NCBI GenBank assembly: GCA_016710965.1
Contig: JADJTW010000002.1
Location: 62,001-126,000 of the forward strand
Length of the DNA stretch: 64,000 bases
Direction of reading: 5' to 3'
From: Flavobacteriales bacterium
GTDB taxonomy: Bacteria > Bacteroidota > Bacteroidia > Flavobacteriales_F > PHOS-HE28
Both the position numbers and the translations under genes were made by a program. Numbering within the stretch: the first letter of the stretch is position 1; each line of letters starts with the position of its first letter. The notes under the pieces are model-generated. The model searched no databases and was not told where the DNA came from. It worked only from the letters and a program-made list of their open reading frames with translations. Positions 24,204-32,920 of this stretch are shown here, piece after piece.

Positions 24204-26867
24204 TCACCCCACCAACTCTTTATTCCTATTCGGGATATCCTCCTTATTGAAGGGCACCTTCTCATCCTCCTCCTTCAGCTTCAGCACGAGGGCGAGCGCA
24301 TCGGGCACCACATCGCTGCAGAGCGTTAGGAAGCTGCCGGGCTTGGCCGTGGCGATGGCGTGGCGGATGGCCTCTTCCTCCTTCTTGATGATGATGAAGG
24401 GCTTATTGGGATCCACCTCCTTGATGCCCTTCACCATGAGCGCGATGATCTCATCGTCGGTCTTGCCGCGCAGGTTGCGGTCCTGGCGGATGATGATCTC
24501 GTCGAACATCTGCGCGCTGAGGCGGCCGAGGTTCACGGTATCCTCGTCGCGACGGTCGCCCACGCCTGCGATCACACCCACTTTCGGACTGTCCGGGATC
24601 TTGCTGAGGAACTTGCCCAGTGCCTCGAAGCCATGCGGGTTGTGGGCGTAGTCCACCACCACCTGGAAATTCTTGAACTGGAACAGGTTCAAGCGGCCGG
24701 GCGTCTGCGCCGCACCCGGCACGAAGGTCATCAGCGCCTGGCGGAGGTCTTCGATCTTCACGCCTTGCACGTATGCCGCGAGCACGGCGGGCAGCACGTT
24801 CTGGATATTGAACACCGCCTTGCCACCGTAGGTGATGGGGATGTTCACCGCCTTCTCGATGCGCAGTTTCCATTCGCCCTTGCTGATGGTGACGAAGCCG
24901 TTCTCGTAGATGGCCGCGAGGCCGCCGAGCTTGCAGTGCTGGCGGATGAGGCGGTTGTTCTCGTCCAGGCTGAACAACGCGATCTTGCAATCGCACTGCT
25001 TGCGCATGGCCATCACCAGCTCGTCGTCGGCGTTGAGGATCGCGTAACCGTCGCGACGCACACTGCGCGGCACGGTGCTCTTCACGTGGGCGAGCTCTTC
25101 CAGCGTGTGGATATCCTTCAAGCCCAAGTGATCGGCCGCCACGTTGGTGACGATGGCGACATCGCAATGCTCGAAGCCGAGGCCGCTGCGCACGAGTCCG
25201 CCGCGCGCCGTTTCCAGCACAGCCATGTCCACCACGGGCTCCTTCAGCACGAATTGCGCGCTGGATGGTCCGGTGCAATCGCCTTTCATCAGCAGGCGGT
25301 TCATGATGTACACGCCGTCGCTGCACGTCATGCCCACTTTGTAGCCGATGCTGCGCATGAGGTGCGCGGTGAGGCGCGTGGTGGTGGTCTTGCCGTTGGT
25401 GCCGGTGATGGCGATGATGGGGATGCGGCTGGGCGTACCCGGCGGGAAGAGCATGTCCACCACCGGTTCCGCCACGTTCTTGCCGATGCCGCCGGTGGGA
25501 TCGAGGTGCATGCGGAAGCCTGGTGCGGCGTTCACTTCGAGCACCGCGCCACCGGATTCGTTCAGTGGGATGCTGATATCGTCGGTCATGATGTCGATGC
25601 CGCAGATGTCCAGATCGATGATGCGGCTGATGCGTTCGGCCAGGAAGACATTGAAGGGATGCACCATCTCAGTGACGTCATCGGCCGTACCGCCCGTGCT
25701 GAGGTTGGCGGTGGCTTTCAGGTAGATCACCTCATCCTGCTTCGGAATGCTTTGCGCGGTCATGCCCAGTTTGGTGAGGATCTTCTCGGTGGCGTCGTCG
25801 ATGTCGATCTGCGTGAGCACTTTCTCGTGACCGAAGCCGCGGCGCGGGTCCTTGTTCACCTCTTGCACCAATTGCGCAATGGTGCTCTTGCCATCGCCCA
25901 CCACGCCGGCGGGGGTTCGCTTGGCGGCTGCTACGAAATGGTTGTTGATCACCAGCAAGCGGTGGTCGAGGCCGGTGATGTAGCGCTCCACGATGACGCT
26001 GCGGCTGATCTCCTTCGCTTTGACCAACGCCACCTTCGCTTCTTCCAGGTTCTTGATGCCGATGGTGGCGCCACGACCGTGGTTGCCGCCGATGGGCTTG
26101 ATGACGCAAGGGAAGCCTACGGAATCCAACGCGGCTTCTAGGCCTTCTTCGGTGCGCACCACGCGACCCTTCGGTACGGGGATCTCGTAGCTCTCGAGCA
26201 ATTGCTTGGTCTCCTCCTTGTCGCAGGCGATCTCCACGCCGATGTTGCTGGTCTTGCTGGTGATAGTGGCGCGGATCCGTTTCTGGTGGATGCCGTGGCC
26301 GAGCTGCACCAAGCTCTGTCCGTTCAAGCGCAGATAGGGAATGCCACGTGATACGGCTTCATGCACGATGCTGCCTGTTGAAGGCCCGAGACGCGATTCC
26401 TCACGGAGCTCTCGCATCTTCTGTATGTCGTCCTGCAGATCGTACTTCTCCCCGCTGATCAAGGCCTCAGCGATCCGTACGGCAGCCTTCGCAGCGAACA
26501 TGCCCACCGGTTCTTCGATGTAGCTGAAGACCACGTTGTACACCCCGCTGTCGCGCGTACTGCGGGTGCGGCCGAAGCCGGTTTCCATTCCTGCCAGCGT
26601 CTGGATCTCCAGCGCGATATGCTCGATCACATGCCCCATCCATGTTCCGCGCTTCACGCGCTCCCAGAAACCGCCCTCGTGGTCTTCACTGCAGCGGTGG
26701 CTGACCATGCTGGGCAGCAATGCGGTGATGCGCTCGTAGAATCCCGGGATCTTGTCGGTGGGCCGTTCCTCCAACTCCTCGATGTCGAGGCGCATGACAA
26801 TGAGGTGATGCCGCTTGACCGACCAGTAATTGGGGCCACGCATGGCCTTGAGCTCGAGGATGCGCAT
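24204..26867 (-). CDS. cphA: Cyanophycin synthetase
   Basis: The 887-residue enzyme builds cyanophycin, a poly-aspartate backbone with arginine side chains, using ATP. Residues 1-160 are the N-terminal CphA domain. Residues 210-480 are an ATP-grasp domain (CVIKPIGGNHGRGATIGI, DICGIDIMTDD and VLEVNAAPGFRMH) that adds aspartate or arginine. Residues 481-870 are a Mur-ligase-like domain with P-loop GTNGKTTTT (Lys493) and VDYAHNPHGFEAL. The start MRILELKAMRGPNYWS at 26867 is canonical. The C-terminus carries an unusual tail, FNKEDIPNRNKELVG, shared in part with the adjacent ORF6N gene. Cyanophycinase is divergent, 296 bp away. Confidence 0.95.
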   Translation of the reverse strand: MRILELKAMRGPNYWSVKRHHLIVMRLDIEELEERPTDKIPGFYERITALLPSMVSHRCSEDHEGGFWERVKRGTWMGHVIEHIALEIQTLAGMETGFGRTRSTRDSGVYNVVFSYIEEPVGMFAAKAAVRIAEALISGEKYDLQDDIQKMRELREESRLGPSTGSIVHEAVSRGIPYLRLNGQSLVQLGHGIHQKRIRATITSKTSNIGVEIACDKEETKQLLESYEIPVPKGRVVRTEEGLEAALDSVGFPCVIKPIGGNHGRGATIGIKNLEEAKVALVKAKEISRSVIVERYITGLDHRLLVINNHFVAAAKRTPAGVVGDGKSTIAQLVQEVNKDPRRGFGHEKVLTQIDIDDATEKILTKLGMTAQSIPKQDEVIYLKATANLSTGGTADDVTEMVHPFNVFLAERISRIIDLDICGIDIMTDDISIPLNESGGAVLEVNAAPGFRMHLDPTGGIGKNVAEPVVDMLFPPGTPSRIPIIAITGTNGKTTTTRLTAHLMRSIGYKVGMTCSDGVYIMNRLLMKGDCTGPSSAQFVLKEPVVDMAVLETARGGLVRSGLGFEHCDVAIVTNVAADHLGLKDIHTLEELAHVKSTVPRSVRRDGYAILNADDELVMAMRKQCDCKIALFSLDENNRLIRQHCKLGGLAAIYENGFVTISKGEWKLRIEKAVNIPITYGGKAVFNIQNVLPAVLAAYVQGVKIEDLRQALMTFVPGAAQTPGRLNLFQFKNFQVVVDYAHNPHGFEALGKFLSKIPDSPKVGVIAGVGDRRDEDTVNLGRLSAQMFDEIIIRQDRNLRGKTDDEIIALMVKGIKEVDPNKPFIIIKKEEEAIRHAIATAKPGSFLTLCSDVVPDALALVLKLKEEDEKVPFNKEDIPNRNKELVG
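24230..24252 (+). repeat. 23-bp direct repeat, copy 2 (3' end of cphA)
   Basis: TCGGGATATCCTCCTTATTG followed by AAG, one mismatch from the copy at 23503-23525. With that copy it brackets the ORF6N gene. Confidence 0.7.
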
Positions 26868-27163
26868 GGTAAGAGTGCTTCGAGGCGGAAGATAGACGGG
26901 GCGAGTGAGTTTCCATTGCCAAGACGGAACGAGCGCAACGGTTTCGCCACGTTCTGAGCAATGCAATCCACGTTGCGGGTCCTTGGCGTCCGCAGCATAG
27001 CCTGCCCCGGCGAAAACGGGGATGGCGGTCGAAGTCCGTGACTGCTCTTGAAAACCCTGTTGATGATGAGCGGCCCGGATACCGTGCGGTCTTGGTGCCT
27101 GCTCTACTTTCGCTGGGCCTTCACTCAACGGGTGCTGGCGTGGGGAGGGGGAAAACGCACCGA
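26868..27163. promoter_or_regulatory. Divergent cphA/cphB spacer
   Basis: A 296-bp spacer with no gene. A TACTTTCG box (27105-27112) could serve cphB, and a TATCTTCC box on the minus strand about 22 bp before the cphA ATG could serve cphA. A small hairpin CCCCG/CGGGG lies at 27005-27021. A purine-rich GGGGAGGGGGAAAA lies about 8 bases before the cphB start, one of few Shine-Dalgarno-like sites in the window. Confidence 0.45.
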
Positions 27164-28033
27164 ATGACACCCAAAGGCAAGCTCATCGCCATCGGCGGGA
27201 ACGAGGACAAGGGCAAAGACCCGGAGGCTGGGCACCAGACCAAGGTCTTCACGCACAACTTCATCGAGGAAGGCATCCTGCGGCGCGTGGTAGATGAGCT
27301 GGTCGGACCATCGGCCCGTATTGCCGTGATCACCAGTGCCAGCAGCATACCGGCGGAGGTGGGTGCTAACTACATCGAAGCCTTCGGCAAATTGGGCGTG
27401 AAGGACATCGACGTGCTCGACATCCGCGAGCGTGGCGATGTGAAGCCGGACATGATCAAGCGCCTGTCGAAGTGCGATGGCGTGATGATGAGCGGCGGCA
27501 ACCAGCTGCGCCTCACCACGATCTTCGGAGGAACAGCCTTCCTGCAGTTGATGAAGCGGCGCTACCAGGAGGAAACGGGCTTCGTGATCGCTGGCACCAG
27601 TGCGGGCGCCATGTGCATGAGCAGCACCATGATCTATCAAGGCCACAGCTCCAGCGGATTGATCAAAGGAGGCGTGAAGATGACCACCGGTGCTTCGCTT
27701 ATCCATGATGTCATCATCGACAGCCATTTCGTGGAGCGCGGGCGCTTCAGCCGATTGACGCAAGCCGTGGCAGGCAATCCCAACGCCATCGGTATCGGCC
27801 TGGGAGAGGACACGGGCGTGGTGATCAGCGAAGCCGACATGCTCGAGACCATCGGCAGCGGACAGGTGATGATCTTCGACGGCCACGAGATCAGCTACAG
27901 CGATTACGCCGATGTGGAAGAAGGCGAACCCTTCAGCATCGAAGGCATGAAGGTGCATATCATCAGCAAGGGCCATAGCTATAGTGTTCAGCAGCGTGCG
28001 TTCTCGGCGGTGAGGGTGCCGGTGAAGAGTTGA
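27164..28033 (+). CDS. cphB: Cyanophycinase
   Basis: The 289-residue serine peptidase of family S51 cuts cyanophycin into beta-Asp-Arg dipeptides. The nucleophile Ser146 lies in IAGTSAGAM, and the family motif DSHFVERGRFSRL follows at about residues 186-198. The early motif MMSGGNQLRL is also typical. No signal peptide is present, so it acts on intracellular granules. ATG 27164 is preferred over 27038 because the family starts near KGKLIAIGG and a purine-rich site precedes it. It is divergent from cphA, and a DUF3817 gene follows after 2 bp. Confidence 0.94.
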   Translation: MTPKGKLIAIGGNEDKGKDPEAGHQTKVFTHNFIEEGILRRVVDELVGPSARIAVITSASSIPAEVGANYIEAFGKLGVKDIDVLDIRERGDVKPDMIKRLSKCDGVMMSGGNQLRLTTIFGGTAFLQLMKRRYQEETGFVIAGTSAGAMCMSSTMIYQGHSSSGLIKGGVKMTTGASLIHDVIIDSHFVERGRFSRLTQAVAGNPNAIGIGLGEDTGVVISEADMLETIGSGQVMIFDGHEISYSDYADVEEGEPFSIEGMKVHIISKGHSYSVQQRAFSAVRVPVKS

Positions 28034-28035
28034 TC

Positions 28036-28320
28036 ATGCTCTCGCCCATCATTCGTCGCTTCCGCACCATCGCCATCGCCGAAGGCATCAGCTTCCTGGT
28101 GCTGCTCCTCATCGCCATGCCGCTCAAGTACTTCGCCGATATACCGGAAGCCGTTAAGGTGATCGGTTGGGCGCACGGCGTGCTCTTCATCGCATACTGG
28201 ATCGCCGCCATTCCGCTCTTCACCAAGTTGAAGTGGGATGCCGAGCGGATAGTGGGCCTTGGCTTGGCCTCCATCCTGCCCTTCGGCACCTTCGTGCTGG
28301 AGCGAAAGTGGCTGCGCTGA
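28036..28320 (+). CDS. DUF3817 small membrane protein
   Basis: A 94-residue integral membrane protein with three hydrophobic segments (near residues 13-28, 42-60 and 75-88) and the DUF3817 pattern: FRTIAIAEGISFLVLLLIAM, then PLKYF and GWAHGVLFIAYW. The function is unknown. It begins 2 bp after the cyanophycinase stop, so the two are probably co-transcribed; a TTG in the same frame at 28030 is an alternative start that overlaps the stop. Confidence 0.8.
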   Translation: MLSPIIRRFRTIAIAEGISFLVLLLIAMPLKYFADIPEAVKVIGWAHGVLFIAYWIAAIPLFTKLKWDAERIVGLGLASILPFGTFVLERKWLR

Positions 28321-28415
28321 ACTGACAGGGGTCACCAATTCGGCCTTCGGGGTGCCTACCTTGTACTGGATCCTCTTAGGAGGGCCTCTCCCTGAAACAT
28401 ACCAACACATCAGCC

Positions 28416-28787
28416 ATGAGCAACGAACGCAACTACGGGATCCTCGGATTCCTCGCTGGCGCCGCAGTAGGCGCTGCCTTAGGAGTTCTCTTCGCCCCCC
28501 GCTCCGGAAAGGAGACCCGCGAACGCATCGCCAATAAGGCGAAGGACGCGAAGGACGACCTCGATGATCTCATAGACAAAGGGCGCGAGGAGTGGGGCAA
28601 AGCGAAAGGCAAGGCCCACGACGCCGCAACGATGACCAAGGATGAGGTGAGCGATTTCATCCGCTTCTTATTCGAGGAAGGTCGTGACCTGGCCAATCGC
28701 GTGAAAGACGATGTGGATGAAGCTGCGGAAGAAACCCGCAGCCGGGCCCGGCACACCGCCGAGAACATCCGACATGGCGCCAACTGA
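28416..28787 (+). CDS. YtxH-like envelope protein
   Basis: A 123-residue protein. A single hydrophobic, glycine/alanine-rich helix (ILGFLAGAAVGAALGVLFAP) is followed by RSGKETRERI, the YtxH signature, and then a charged coiled-coil-like tail of lysine/aspartate-rich heptads. YtxH proteins are linked to general stress. It is the first gene of an apparent operon: the next start at 28774 overlaps its end by 14 bp. Confidence 0.85.
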   Translation: MSNERNYGILGFLAGAAVGAALGVLFAPRSGKETRERIANKAKDAKDDLDDLIDKGREEWGKAKGKAHDAATMTKDEVSDFIRFLFEEGRDLANRVKDDVDEAAEETRSRARHTAENIRHGAN

Positions 28788-29169
28788 CCGGCATCGACAC
28801 GCGAACAGGGACGAGGACGCCGCGCCGGACCCTGTGGAATTCGTGCAGGAACTGGTAGGGTCCGTGACCGATTACGCCCGAGCCGAAGGTGAACTGTTGA
28901 AGTTGAGGTCGGCGAAACGCGCTGGGGACATCACCGGGCGCATCGTACTCGTTGTTGCACTGGTGCTGCTCTTGAACGGCGTGGTGCTCATGCTCAGCGT
29001 GGCATGGGGCATCTGGCTCGGACAACGTTTCCAGGATCCGGCGTTGGGCTTCCTGCTCGCCGGTGGCACATACGTGCTCCTCATCGGCCTGTTCTACCTC
29101 ATCTGGCGACTGGTGCTCCGCGATCGGATCACGCTCGCCATTGTGAACGCAGCCCATGCGGAGGACTGA
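28774..29169 (+). CDS. Phage-holin-family (PF07332-like) membrane protein
   Basis: A 131-residue protein with two TM helices (near residues 52-78 and 86-110) and an amphipathic N-terminal region FVQELVGSVTDYARAEGELLKL, the pattern of the holin-like family often encoded after YtxH in Bacteroidota. Despite the name, these chromosomal proteins are not known lysis factors. It overlaps both neighbours by 14 bp, so the three genes form a tight operon. Confidence 0.75.
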   Translation: MAPTDRHRHANRDEDAAPDPVEFVQELVGSVTDYARAEGELLKLRSAKRAGDITGRIVLVVALVLLLNGVVLMLSVAWGIWLGQRFQDPALGFLLAGGTYVLLIGLFYLIWRLVLRDRITLAIVNAAHAED

Positions 29170-29593
29170 GCCCTTTGCGAACATGGCGGAGCTCCGCGAA
29201 GCAACGCGGCGCTTGCATGACGCACGCGATGCCCAGAAGCGCCGGGTGGCGGAGAATTGGGAATGCTTGCAGGATCCCTCCTTCCGCCGCGACCTTCTCG
29301 GCGAAGGAATCCGAAAGACCCTGCTTGGCATTCCCTTCATCCACGCGTTGCGCGAAACGCTGAACCCCGATAGGGCTGCATGGAGCCAGGTGCTGGGAAT
29401 GGCCTTCGCTTCGAGCCGCAAGACGAAGACCTCGCGCATCGTGGGGGCCATAGCCGCACTAGTGATCCCGGAGCTCGTGGAGCGGCTCGCAACACCCGAA
29501 CGCATCGAACGCTTGTACCGCGAGATCCACCGCTCATTCGACCGTATACGCGAGCGTTGGCGGGAGCGGCGGGCTGCGGCTGAGCCCGAATAG
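29156..29593 (+). CDS. Hypothetical protein, third gene of the YtxH/holin operon
   Basis: A 145-residue protein, very basic and arginine-rich. A helical N-terminus (LREATRRLHDARDAQKRRV) is followed by a hydrophobic stretch SRIVGAIAALVIPELVERLA and a second charged helix. No family is recognised. The start is ATG 29156, overlapping the previous gene by 14 bp; an internal ATG at 29183 is possible. Its context suggests an envelope or stress role. Confidence 0.65.
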   Translation: MRRTEPFANMAELREATRRLHDARDAQKRRVAENWECLQDPSFRRDLLGEGIRKTLLGIPFIHALRETLNPDRAAWSQVLGMAFASSRKTKTSRIVGAIAALVIPELVERLATPERIERLYREIHRSFDRIRERWRERRAAAEPE

Positions 29594-29615
29594 CGAGGTT
29601 CGGTCCTCTTCAGCC

Positions 29616-29623
29616 TTCCTTTG
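29616..29623 (+). promoter_or_regulatory. -7 box TTCCTTTG, 3 bp before ATG 29627
   Basis: The box lies directly before the AI-2E-family gene and supports ATG 29627 over the TTG at 29621. Confidence 0.45.
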
Positions 29624-29626
29624 TGC

Positions 29627-30742
29627 ATGATCTCAACGGACGGATTGACGCGCTACACGCTATCGCTCCTCGCGGCCGTGCTCACCATCGTGGTGATGTA
29701 CTTCGGACGCAGCCTCATCGTCATCGGCATGTTCTCCGGCATCCTCGCCTTCCTGCTGCTCCCCATGGCACGGGGCCTCGAGCGCTGGATGCCGCGCTGG
29801 CTCGGCTCACTGCTCGCCACCTCGGCAGCGGTCCTCGTCGTGCTCGGTCTGTTCTTCATGATGGGTTGGCAACTGAGCCGCTTCGGCAAGGACCTTCCGC
29901 ACCTTCAGGAACGGTTCGCGGCCAAGGGCATCGAGGTCCTGCGTTGGGTCGAGGATCATAGTGACTTCTCCCGGCGCGAACAGGTCCAATGGTTCAACGC
30001 GCACCTATCGGAGATCACCAGCTGGGGCGGCAAGGCTGCACTGAAGGTCTTCACCTCCACGGGATCGGTGCTTACCGCCATGCTGCCGCTGCCCGTCTTC
30101 ATCTTCCTTCTGCTGCTCATGCGGGACCGCTTCCGCACCTTCTTCGGCAAATTGGGCAGCACGCGCGAAGGAGCCGTCCTCGACGTGATGGTGAGCATCA
30201 GCGTGCTCTCCCGCAAGTATGTGCGCGGCATCCTCACCGGTGCCTTGATCTTCGGCACGCTTGCTTCCACGGGATTCCTGATCCTCGGCCTCAAGTACGC
30301 GGTGCTTCTTGGCTTCGTGATCGCCATCCTGAACATCATACCCTACGTTGGTGCGCTCATCGGTGCGCTGCTGCCGGTCTTCCTGGCGATCATCACCAAG
30401 GATTCGATGCTCTACGCGGTAGGCGCTCTAGCGGTATGCCTGGTGGTGCAGTTCCTGGACAACAACTTCATAACGCCCAAGGTGGTGGGCAGCAGCGTGA
30501 GCATCAATCCGCTGGCAAGCCTGGGAGTGCTGCTCGGCTTCGGATCGTTATGGGGTGTAGCAGGCCTCGTGCTGGCGATCCCCATCACTGGTATGGTGAA
30601 GGTGGTGTGCGATAGCATCCCCTCCTTGCATGCCTGGGGCTACCTGCTGGGCGAGGAGATCGAAACGCCGAAGGAGAAACGTCTGAGCCTGGCACAACTG
30701 AGGTGGAAGTCCAGGCCCTCCGCTACCGGGAAAAAAGAGTGA
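29627..30742 (+). CDS. AI-2E family (PerM/YhhT-type) transporter
   Basis: A 371-residue inner-membrane protein with about eight TM segments: two near residues 10-50, one at 58-80, one at 142-162, and a block at 200-345. Typical AI-2E family features are the cytosolic region after TM3, the motif LNIIPYVGALIGALLP and the pair VQFLDNNFITPKVVG and INPLASLGVLLGFGSLWGVA. Members export small molecules or ions; true AI-2 transport is shown for few. It ends 6 bp before the convergent isoaspartyl peptidase gene. Confidence 0.88.
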   Translation: MISTDGLTRYTLSLLAAVLTIVVMYFGRSLIVIGMFSGILAFLLLPMARGLERWMPRWLGSLLATSAAVLVVLGLFFMMGWQLSRFGKDLPHLQERFAAKGIEVLRWVEDHSDFSRREQVQWFNAHLSEITSWGGKAALKVFTSTGSVLTAMLPLPVFIFLLLLMRDRFRTFFGKLGSTREGAVLDVMVSISVLSRKYVRGILTGALIFGTLASTGFLILGLKYAVLLGFVIAILNIIPYVGALIGALLPVFLAIITKDSMLYAVGALAVCLVVQFLDNNFITPKVVGSSVSINPLASLGVLLGFGSLWGVAGLVLAIPITGMVKVVCDSIPSLHAWGYLLGEEIETPKEKRLSLAQLRWKSRPSATGKKE

Positions 30743-30748
30743 TCCTGC

Positions 30749-31672
30749 TCAGCGGAAGATCGCCGTGCGGAATTCGCCATCGTTGCCCACCTGCCCGCGG
30801 TACAGGCCCGAGCAATTGAAATCGAGCACGACGTTGCCCTCGAGGTCCACCGCTATGAGGCCGCCATCGCCATCGAGCGGCGGCAGCTTCTCATGCACCA
30901 CCACGCGAACGGCTTCTTGCAGTGAGAGGCCTTTGTAGGACATGAGCGCATGCACATCGTGCGCGGCCACTGCACGGATGAAGCTCTCACCGTGCCCGGT
31001 ACAGCTCACCGCGCAGGTGCTGTCGTTGGCGTAGGTGCCCGCGCCGATGATAGGGCTGTCGCCGATGCGCTGCCACTTCTTGTTGGTCATGCCGCCCGTG
31101 CTGGTGGCTGCGGCCAGATGGCCGTGCGCGTCCAGCGCCACGGCGCCCACGGTGCCGAACTTCTTCTCGGTGTCGCTGTGGTCGAGCTGGTAGCTGTCCG
31201 TGCCCAAGGTCTCCTTCCACTGGTCGTAGCGGAACTGATCGAAGAAGTACTGATCGTCCTCCAGCTCGATCTTCTGCTTGTGCGCGAATTCGAAGGCGCC
31301 CGGACCGCTGATGAGCACATGACCGCTCTTCTCCATCACGCGCCGTGCGAGGGCGATGGGGTTCTTCACGTTCGTAACGCCAGCCACGGCTCCAGCGCGC
31401 AGGTCGCTGCCGCTCATCAAGCTCGCATCCATCTCGTGCTGACCATCGGCATTGAAGACCGATCCCTTGCCCGCATTGAAATGCGGCGAATCCTCGAGCA
31501 CGCGCACAGCCGCTTCCACGGCGTCGAGGGCGGCGCCGCCATCCATCAGCACACCGTGCCCACGACGAAGCGCAAGCTCGAGCGCATCGCGGTACTGCTT
31601 CTCTCGCGCGCTGGTCATCAGGTCGCGCGCGATCGTACCAGCGCCGCCATGCACGGCAAGAGCGATCTTCAT
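30749..31672 (-). CDS. iaaA: Isoaspartyl peptidase / plant-type L-asparaginase
   Basis: A 307-residue Ntn-hydrolase of family T2, made as a precursor that cuts itself before Thr174 (FGT-VGAVALD). Other family residues are visible: ALAVHGGAGTI at the start, NAGKGSVFNADGQHEMDAS, GGMTNKKWQRIGDSPIIGAG, and SCTGHGESFIR. It hydrolyses isoaspartyl dipeptides and asparagine. Next to cphA and cphB, a role in splitting beta-Asp-Arg from cyanophycin is likely (inference). The start at 31672 (MKIALAVHGG) lies 2 bp after the PAP2 gene. Confidence 0.93.
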   Translation of the reverse strand: MKIALAVHGGAGTIARDLMTSAREKQYRDALELALRRGHGVLMDGGAALDAVEAAVRVLEDSPHFNAGKGSVFNADGQHEMDASLMSGSDLRAGAVAGVTNVKNPIALARRVMEKSGHVLISGPGAFEFAHKQKIELEDDQYFFDQFRYDQWKETLGTDSYQLDHSDTEKKFGTVGAVALDAHGHLAAATSTGGMTNKKWQRIGDSPIIGAGTYANDSTCAVSCTGHGESFIRAVAAHDVHALMSYKGLSLQEAVRVVVHEKLPPLDGDGGLIAVDLEGNVVLDFNCSGLYRGQVGNDGEFRTAIFR

Positions 31673-31674
31673 CT

Positions 31675-32439
31675 TCAGTTCCCGAGGTTTCCTTCGTCGG
31701 CGCGGTGAATGTATGGGACCACCGTACCGACCAAGGCGCCCACGACGAAGCCTGTCAACACGTCCGTGGGGAAATGGCGGCCTGCGCGCACGCGCAGGTA
31801 GCCCATGAGCGCAGGTACTGCCACCGCACCGGCCCATGCAGCGGTTTTGGTCCCGCGATCCGCATCGGAACGATCGATCATGCATGCGGAGCTGAAGGTG
31901 AACGATGCGATGCTGGCCGTGTGCCCGCTCCAGAAGCTCAGTCGATCATCACGTCCGTGATACAGCGTCGATGGCACATCGCCATTGTAGAGGTAGGGTC
32001 TTGGGCGCTGAACCCCGTGCTTGGCCACGGTCGTGAGTCCCGTGGTGATGAGCAAGCTCTCTGCATTAATGGCCAGAGGCAACAGCGGCCGTTCGCCATG
32101 CTGACCGATGATGGGCCCTGCCATGGAGATCGCATACCCGACACCCAGCAGCACGTTGCTGCTGCGGTGCGCACGCATGCTCCACTGGCGCGTTGCCACG
32201 CGATCGATCATCGGCACGCGCGCAGGATCAACTGCCTGCGCCGGACGTTCACGGGCTGGGGGATACAGGAGAAAGCGCACGCCATGCACCGCCAATCCAA
32301 CACCCACGACCGACGCTTCACGCCCACCATTCAAATCGTGGATGGTCTGCGCTTTAGAAGCCATCGGCAGGGCAAGCCCGAAAAGCAACAAGGCCCGAAG
32401 CGATGCCCCGGGCCATGTTCGCGCAGCGATGGGCTGCAT
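31675..32439 (-). CDS. PAP2-family phosphatase, exported
   Basis: A 254-residue protein with a signal peptide or N-terminal anchor (RALLLFGLALPMASKAQ). The three PAP2 motifs are present: KHGVQRPRPY, FWSGHTASI, and RVRAGRHFPTDVLTGF with the catalytic histidine. It hydrolyses a lipid or other phosphate ester on the outer side of the inner membrane, for example phosphatidate or undecaprenyl diphosphate; the substrate is unknown. It sits between the DUF4920 lipoprotein (4 bp) and iaaA (2 bp), so the three form an operon. Confidence 0.88.
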   Translation of the reverse strand: MQPIAARTWPGASLRALLLFGLALPMASKAQTIHDLNGGREASVVGVGLAVHGVRFLLYPPARERPAQAVDPARVPMIDRVATRQWSMRAHRSSNVLLGVGYAISMAGPIIGQHGERPLLPLAINAESLLITTGLTTVAKHGVQRPRPYLYNGDVPSTLYHGRDDRLSFWSGHTASIASFTFSSACMIDRSDADRGTKTAAWAGAVAVPALMGYLRVRAGRHFPTDVLTGFVVGALVGTVVPYIHRADEGNLGN

Positions 32440-32443
32440 GCGG

Positions 32444-32920
32444 TCAGAACGTGATCAGCACGCCATCGGCGAGGAACATGAGGCTCGTCTCCGGCTCGGT
32501 GATCTTGGCGATCTCCTCCTTGCTCTTGCCGGCATCCTCGGCGTAGTGGCGCAGGGTGGCCACGTCGGTGGTCTCCTTGTTCGCGTAGCCCTGGAGCACG
32601 GCGCGCTTGCCCTCCAGCCCGTGGGTGGGCACGAAGAAGCCGTAGTCCTTGAAGCGCACCATCATCTTATCGCCATCGGGCAGTTGCACGGTCATCCAGC
32701 ATCCCTTCTTGGTGCAGGAGGTGATGATCTCGCACTCCACCTTGGTGGCAAGCGTATCCGTTCCTGCCATCTTCTTCACCAGATCGGCGGTGGTGATGGC
32801 CCCATCAGCGGTGATCTTGGCGCCATAACTGTGGGTGTCCTGAGCCGCCAATTCGGCGGGGGCGGTGTTGCAGGCCAAAGCGAGCACTGCGGAGAAGGCG
32901 AAGGCGGAAAGCTTGTTCAT
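32444..32920 (-). CDS. DUF4920 lipoprotein
   Basis: A 158-residue lipoprotein: the lipobox LALA-C puts the lipidated cysteine at residue 17. The mature part matches DUF4920: YGAKITADGAITTADLVKKM, then VECEIITSCTKKGCWMTVQL, RFKDYGFFVP, GKRAVLQG and HYAEDAGKSKEEIAKI. It is an OB-like small domain of unknown role, possibly metal-related given the conserved SCTKKGCW. The start at 32920 is fixed by the lipobox. It is the first gene of the DUF4920-PAP2-iaaA operon. Confidence 0.85.
   Translation of the reverse strand: MNKLSAFAFSAVLALACNTAPAELAAQDTHSYGAKITADGAITTADLVKKMAGTDTLATKVECEIITSCTKKGCWMTVQLPDGDKMMVRFKDYGFFVPTHGLEGKRAVLQGYANKETTDVATLRHYAEDAGKSKEEIAKITEPETSLMFLADGVLITF

Noticed and set aside
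24360..26141. A 593-codon plus-strand frame
   Set aside because: It is antisense to the well-conserved cphA and has shadow-type composition.
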